From Hydractinia symbiolongicarpus (taxonomy: Eukaryota > Cnidaria > Hydrozoa > Anthoathecata > Hydractiniidae), in assembly GCF_029227915.1 (NCBI RefSeq), contig NC_079888.1:17586001-17650000 (forward strand): a stretch of DNA of 64,000 bases. Reading direction: 5' to 3'. Positions 59,182 through 64,000 of this stretch are shown piece after piece. The notes beneath the pieces were generated by a model that saw nothing but the letters and a program-made list of their open reading frames with translations, searched no databases and was not told where the DNA came from. The number at the start of each line of letters is the position of its first letter. Within the stretch, counting starts at the first letter, position 1. Made by a program: the position numbers and the translations under genes.

Positions 59182-60664
59182 AATATTTTATATCAAGGAT
59201 TTATAGATTTTTCATGTAGCCATTAGATTTTTTCATGTAGCTATTTTTCATATTATTGTGTTTTTTATGTTTTCATAATATTAGTGTACCCAGATATTAA
59301 ATTTTTAAAGGTTATTCTGGTTTTGTACGGTTAGAAAAAGAATTTTTTTATTGTCATTATATAGGGAAGCAATGTTGTTGTTTATACTCGTTTTTGTCAT
59401 ACCTTTTAACTTCAAATAAAGGTATTTAAACACCAGTTATAACTGAAAAAAAATTCACAAGCCATTTTTAACCAAAAAAAAAGTTTTTCTAATTTGAATT
59501 TTTTTTGTAAGCGATGCTCTTAAAAGGCATAATTAAGTTCCGTCTCCCGTGGTTTTTTAATTTATGTAAAGTATTCAAAATGTTTTTTCACTGCAAGAGT
59601 TTCACTGGCGAAAAAATGTGCGCCAAAGAAATGAGTTTTTGGAGCAAGAAGGGTTTGTCCATAGTATGTCAAATTATTAGTTCTGAGTGCTCTAAATGCT
59701 CCAAGTGAACTGTTCCTCGAGTTCATCTAGATTCTGAATGCCAAAGAAATGGTACTTTGGGCATTCAGAACCGATTCTTGTGTGCGAAAAAAATAGCCTC
59801 TTAATGAGAATTACAGTTATCTGATGCTGCTGCAATACACAGCTGAACCAGAAATGTATAAAAATATGTTTTTTATGGCCCTCTGTAGTGGGAGCTGAAA
59901 ACAAACAGCTGGTTTCATAGCTTTTTAAAAAATAACTAGATCCTGCGAGTACCATTGAATTTCGATTTTAAAGATTAAAACTCCCTGTTTACATCCTTTG
60001 CTATTTAAATAAAGCATGCTTAATCTTTAAAAGATAATTTTTCCTGGTTTATTGATGAAAAAATACTATTTTCTTGCTACCATTTGAATTGATTTAAAGT
60101 TTTTAAGTTTATTGTTCATAAATTTAGTTCTAGAACAAATTCTCTCAGCTAATCCATACACACAGTGGGAAAATTATCAGATAATTGTATATATTTGTTA
60201 AAAATTTCGCCACAGGTTTAGCGCTCATTCTTAGAAATAAAGGCAGGTTAAATAGAGAGATGGTTATAAATGAAATTCAGAATTATATTTTCAATGTATT
60301 AAACCTGAGTTTATATTTTTTAAAAAGATCAAAGATTATAAATGTAAAAGGCTTAAAAACACGAACAGGTTTGACTAAAATTCTCTTTAGCGTGATGTGT
60401 GGTAGGCGAAAATTTGTGAAAAAAATAATGTAGAATTATTGGATAACGAGGATTAATTTCTTAATTCAAATTAAAAAGTGGGAATAACAAAGAGTATAAG
60501 AAATATCAAAGAAACGGTGTCCAAGATGGAATTGTCCTGTCAATAAATTTAACCTAATAAAGCTTTTATAGCTCTTTGTGTATTGTTGTCGTAACATTAA
60601 TATTTGTATGTTTTCTATAATTAGAATTGAAATACAACAAGAATAGAATAATAAATCAAATCAA
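59182..60664. other. Spacer between symporter copies 2 and 3
   Basis: About 1.5 kb. It has a likely polyadenylation signal AATAAA at 59415-59420 for copy 2 and should hold the promoter of copy 3. An inverted CATTTCTTTGGCATTCAGAA-like pair near 59730-59770 can form a hairpin. No gene was recognised. Confidence 0.5.
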
Positions 60665-63600
60665 ATGGCAGACATAACAGAAGAAGAAGAAGATCTTTAC
60701 ATTTTGGAGAGTGAAGTAGAAAATGAAGAAACTCCTATTTTGCGAGAAGATCAGGATGATGATCATCATGGCAGTCTTGATTATCAACACACGACAACTT
60801 GGTAAGATTCAAAAGTACCTGTCAATATGGTTTCAAATGATCTAAGAGCATTGTCTTACAGAAATGAATAGATGACTATATTAAGACAAAATTTTGTGGG
60901 AATGCTACACTCTATGATCATTTTTGTGCGCTTCAAAATAACAACGTTTTGTATATAAAAGGATGTTTATAATAAAATCACTAGAGTTTATATATTCTAT
61001 ATTTAAATGACTGAAATCAAACATCAATGTGTGAGTGGAAAGGCAAAAATGTCGAATAAGAATACGACAGTTTTATTTCAACACATTCAGAAATGACTGA
61101 TTTAATAATACAATTCTTACTATGTTCTATTTTTCATTTGTTTAGTTATGTTTACATGCTGTCATTGTTTGCTGCACTTGGTGGTTTTTTATTCGGCTAT
61201 GACACTGGCGTAATATCAGGTGCCATGATACCACTCAAAAAACATTTTGACCTATCAAACGAACTGCAAGAAGCTGTTGTCAGTATTACAGTAGGCGGTG
61301 CAATATTAGGTTCAGCAACCGCTGGTTATTTAGATTTGGCAGACGTATTGTCTTATTGATTGCATCATTCGGGTTTTCAGTGGGTGCTGTCGTAATGGGC
61401 GTAGCTGGAAATATCTGGGTGTTGCTTGCTGGGCGGTTGATTGTTGGCTTGGGAATTGGCAAGTTTGTGATCTGACTTAAACATATTTGTGACGATATGA
61501 TTTTTTCTTTTCTAAATTTAATTTTTTTGTTACTCAAAAAATTCTGTTTCAAATCAAAGCGAATTTTAAATGACGTCATAACAGGCACTATATTACAAAC
61601 AATCATGCTAACTAGTCTAAAAACTGACTTTTTAAATTTCTTTTATAGGTTATGCAAGTGCAACGGTACCTGTTTATATTGCTGAGGCGGCACCTGCTCA
61701 TAAACGAGGTCAACTTGTGACTGTCAATCAACTGTTCATCACCTTTGGTCAGTTTTCAGCAGCGATAATTAATGGTGCATTTAGTTATGTGAAAAGGGAA
61801 AATTGGAGGTACTATTTTTGATTAATTATAGATTTAAATTTTGTGAAAAATGTGAGAAAAACTGTGTGAAATTGTATTTCAAAACAAAATTTGTTATGCT
61901 TGATTGATTACCATGTCTCCACAAAAAGAAATTTACTTTTTTTGTGTGTGAAAATTCTTTCAATTAACTTATGTAAAATATGACAAATTTCTTTCAAATG
62001 GCAGAAACAGATTTCACAAGATCGCAAAGTGTTATTCCGTGAAAATAAATTCAACAAAATTGTTAAAATCTAGATTTAACCCATGCTGATTATAGTTTCT
62101 ATAAACTCTTAAAAATCCTTTGTGAAATTAATTTCACAAAAATGCAAAATATTCAAGTTTTTTGTTTTTTTTAACCTTTACCTTTTTCTCCCACAAAAAC
62201 TTCTGAGTAAAGTATTGCTCTAATTGCATATTATTGCAATTAAATAGTTCCCATTTTTGTAATTTTCAGATATAGTTACAACAATAATGGCTCAATATTT
62301 TTTTATCTATTTCTGGCTAGTGCCATTTATGACCGGGGATAGATGGGCAAATAAATAACACTGTAAGGCCATGAATAAAAAACAGGGGTCGTAGCTAAAT
62401 ATTGAAAACGCTGTAACATAAATGCTAAGCTTTCATTACCATATACACAAAATTGATGTCCATGACATTACAATCACTGTCTTCGAAATGAGACGTTTTG
62501 TTGCCTCACATTATCAATCGGTAATCGTTTTTGTTTGTTACGTTTTCTTGACTTATTATTCTTATTATTTCATGTAAATTCCTCTGATTCAGATATATGC
62601 TTGGTGTTGCCGGTGTTCCTTCCGCCATAATGTTCCTGGGTTTCATTGGCATGCCAGAAAGTCCGAGATGGTTGATAAGTAAAGGTATGTGTTTGTAGGG
62701 GAAAGGGGAAATCTTTGTTTTCATTTAACCTAATGAATGTAAAGACAACTTATGAAATGTTTTAATTTGATATTTAAAGATTTAATTAAGAATGCATAAC
62801 ATCATAACGTAGTAACGCAATTTTTAATGGCAGGTATTTTTTGTAAGGGAACCAATTTGTTGGATTGCAACAGTTGTGCATTGACAATGTGGAAATAGAT
62901 AAGTTATATCATTGCACTATTTTTTTCGCCATATCAAACAATGTTAGATAGGATTGGCATGCTCATTTTTTTCAGGCCGTGTGGACGAAGCAGAAAAAGT
63001 AATTGCAAAGTTAAGAGGGAAAACTAATGTCAATCAAGAAATGGAGGACATCTCAAAGGCAATCTCATCATCTAGAAGAGGCAGTGGTAAATTAAATTTT
63101 ATTCTCAAGTGATGCAGTCATTTGTTTTTTTCTTTTGCTAACCAAATTCATTTAATGAAATCTTTCCTAAAATCCCTCTGGCTAGGAGCAGAAGTATGTG
63201 CAACAAGGTTATGTACATTTTGAATAGCAGGATATTGCCATGCCGTCTATATCAATGTTTTTCTGTATAGCTGACACGAAGAGAATTTTTAACCGTGTAT
63301 TCAAGACACAGACAACAAGACGTGCATTACTGGTTGGATGTGGATTACAAGCTTTTCAACAGCTCTCTGCCATCAACACTGTCATGTAAATATTATTTTT
63401 ATTTTTCGGCTTTCGACAAAACATTTTGTGCTTTAAAGTGACTTTTAATTTAACCTGTACTTTTTTTTCTTATATTATTAATTGGATCCAGATACAAAAT
63501 TGGAAATTATTAAATTCTTCATAAGGCACTGTAAAGAGATAAGCATATTATCCACAACTCCTTTACTCTACCATTTTATGTTTGTGGTATTTCTAACTTG

Positions 63601-64000
63601 CTTTAAAGAGAGAACATGCAATCCTCATCTTCAATACATAATCCTAGTTGTAAATTGACAATCCTCATCTTCATTACATAATCCTAGTTGTAAATCGACA
63701 ATCTTCATCTTCAATACATAATCCTAGTTGTCAATTGACAATCCTCATCTTCAATACATAATCCTATTTGTAAATCGACAATCCTCATCTTCAATACATA
63801 ATCCTAGTTGTAAATTGACAATCCTCATCTTCAATACATAATCCTAGTTGTAAATTGACAATCCTCATCTTCAATACATAATCCTAGTTGTAAATTAACA
63901 ATCCTCATCTTCAATACATAATCCTAGTTGTAAATTGACAATCCTCATCTTCAATACATAATCCTAGTTGTAAATTGACAATCCTCATCTTCAATACATA
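60665..64000 (+). CDS. SLC2A13/HMIT-like symporter, copy 3, frameshifted in exon 2, 3' end outside
   Basis: Coding exons match copy 2 in position and phase: 60665-60801, 61146-61458, 61649-61808, 62593-62684, 62976-63086, 63271-63385. The last large exon lies beyond the window. The start [14 protein letters not shown] is acidic like copy 2. Exon 2 is 313 nt against 320 in copy 2, because 7 bp are missing at about 61333 just before the FGRR motif. The frame then stops at 61357-61359. After the gap [19 protein letters not shown] continues in another frame, and all later exons look normal ([39 protein letters not shown]). Either it is a recent pseudogene or the gap is a sequence error. Exon 2 ends at a GC donor (G/GCAAGT). 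Confidence 0.85.
63621..64000. repeat. 40-bp minisatellite reaching the window end
   Basis: About 9.5 units of 40 bp with few differences. Each holds ATCCTCATCTTCAATACATA followed by ATCCTAGTTGTAAATTGACA. It lies in intron 6 of copy 3. Units are contiguous with no spacers, so this is not a CRISPR-like array. Confidence 0.97.

Noticed and set aside
63621-64000. CRISPR-like repeat array
   Set aside because: Units are contiguous 40-bp tandem copies without unique spacers, in an animal intron.

Overview
This is animal nuclear DNA, AT-rich (by eye about two thirds A+T). Its genes are split by many introns and its introns and spacers are full of transposon remains. Exon structure and protein similarity point to an early-branching metazoan. 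I favour a cnidarian because of the low GC, compact exons, retained minor-spliceosome introns, GIY-YIG Penelope elements, RTE-type LINEs and short Helitrons, but no single marker settles this. I rebuilt exons by hand from splice sites, reading-frame phase and remembered family sequences. Every complete model sums to a multiple of three.

Layout. (1) 418-14878, minus: SHQ1, the H/ACA snoRNP assembly chaperone, 14 coding exons, 548 aa. (2) 16869-22975, minus: OTUD5, a K48/K63 deubiquitinase, 10 coding exons, 514 aa. (3) 26234-34143, plus: FHIT, the fragile histidine triad Ap3A hydrolase, 5 coding exons, 165 aa. Its first intron is 6.5 kb and packed with transposons. (4) 34593-37218, minus: a nearly intact Penelope-like retroelement. 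(5) 38411-40701, plus: LIN52, a DREAM/MuvB subunit, 2 coding exons, 136 aa. (6) 41510-43745, minus: a 5'-truncated RTE-type LINE. (7) 43761-64000, plus: a tandem array of three H+/myo-inositol symporter (SLC2A13/HMIT-like) genes. Copy 1 is a pseudogene broken by the LINE, copy 2 is intact (567 aa), and copy 3 carries a 7-bp frameshifting deletion and runs off the window.

The single-copy genes are ordinary housekeeping genes that do not form one pathway. The interest lies in their gene structure and in the mobile DNA. SHQ1 has a convincing AT-AC U12-type intron, and FHIT has a convincing GT-AG U12-type intron. Short Helitron-like elements sit as head-to-tail dimers at three places in SHQ1 introns and once as a 92-bp single copy in OTUD5. 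One dimer can be compared with a paralogous empty site next to it. A 993-bp TTAA-flanked piggyBac-type element, a TA-flanked Tigger/pogo element, several unassigned TIR elements, tRNA-derived SINEs, microsatellites and minisatellites account for much of the remaining non-coding DNA. The symporter array shows recent duplication, decay and probable gene conversion.
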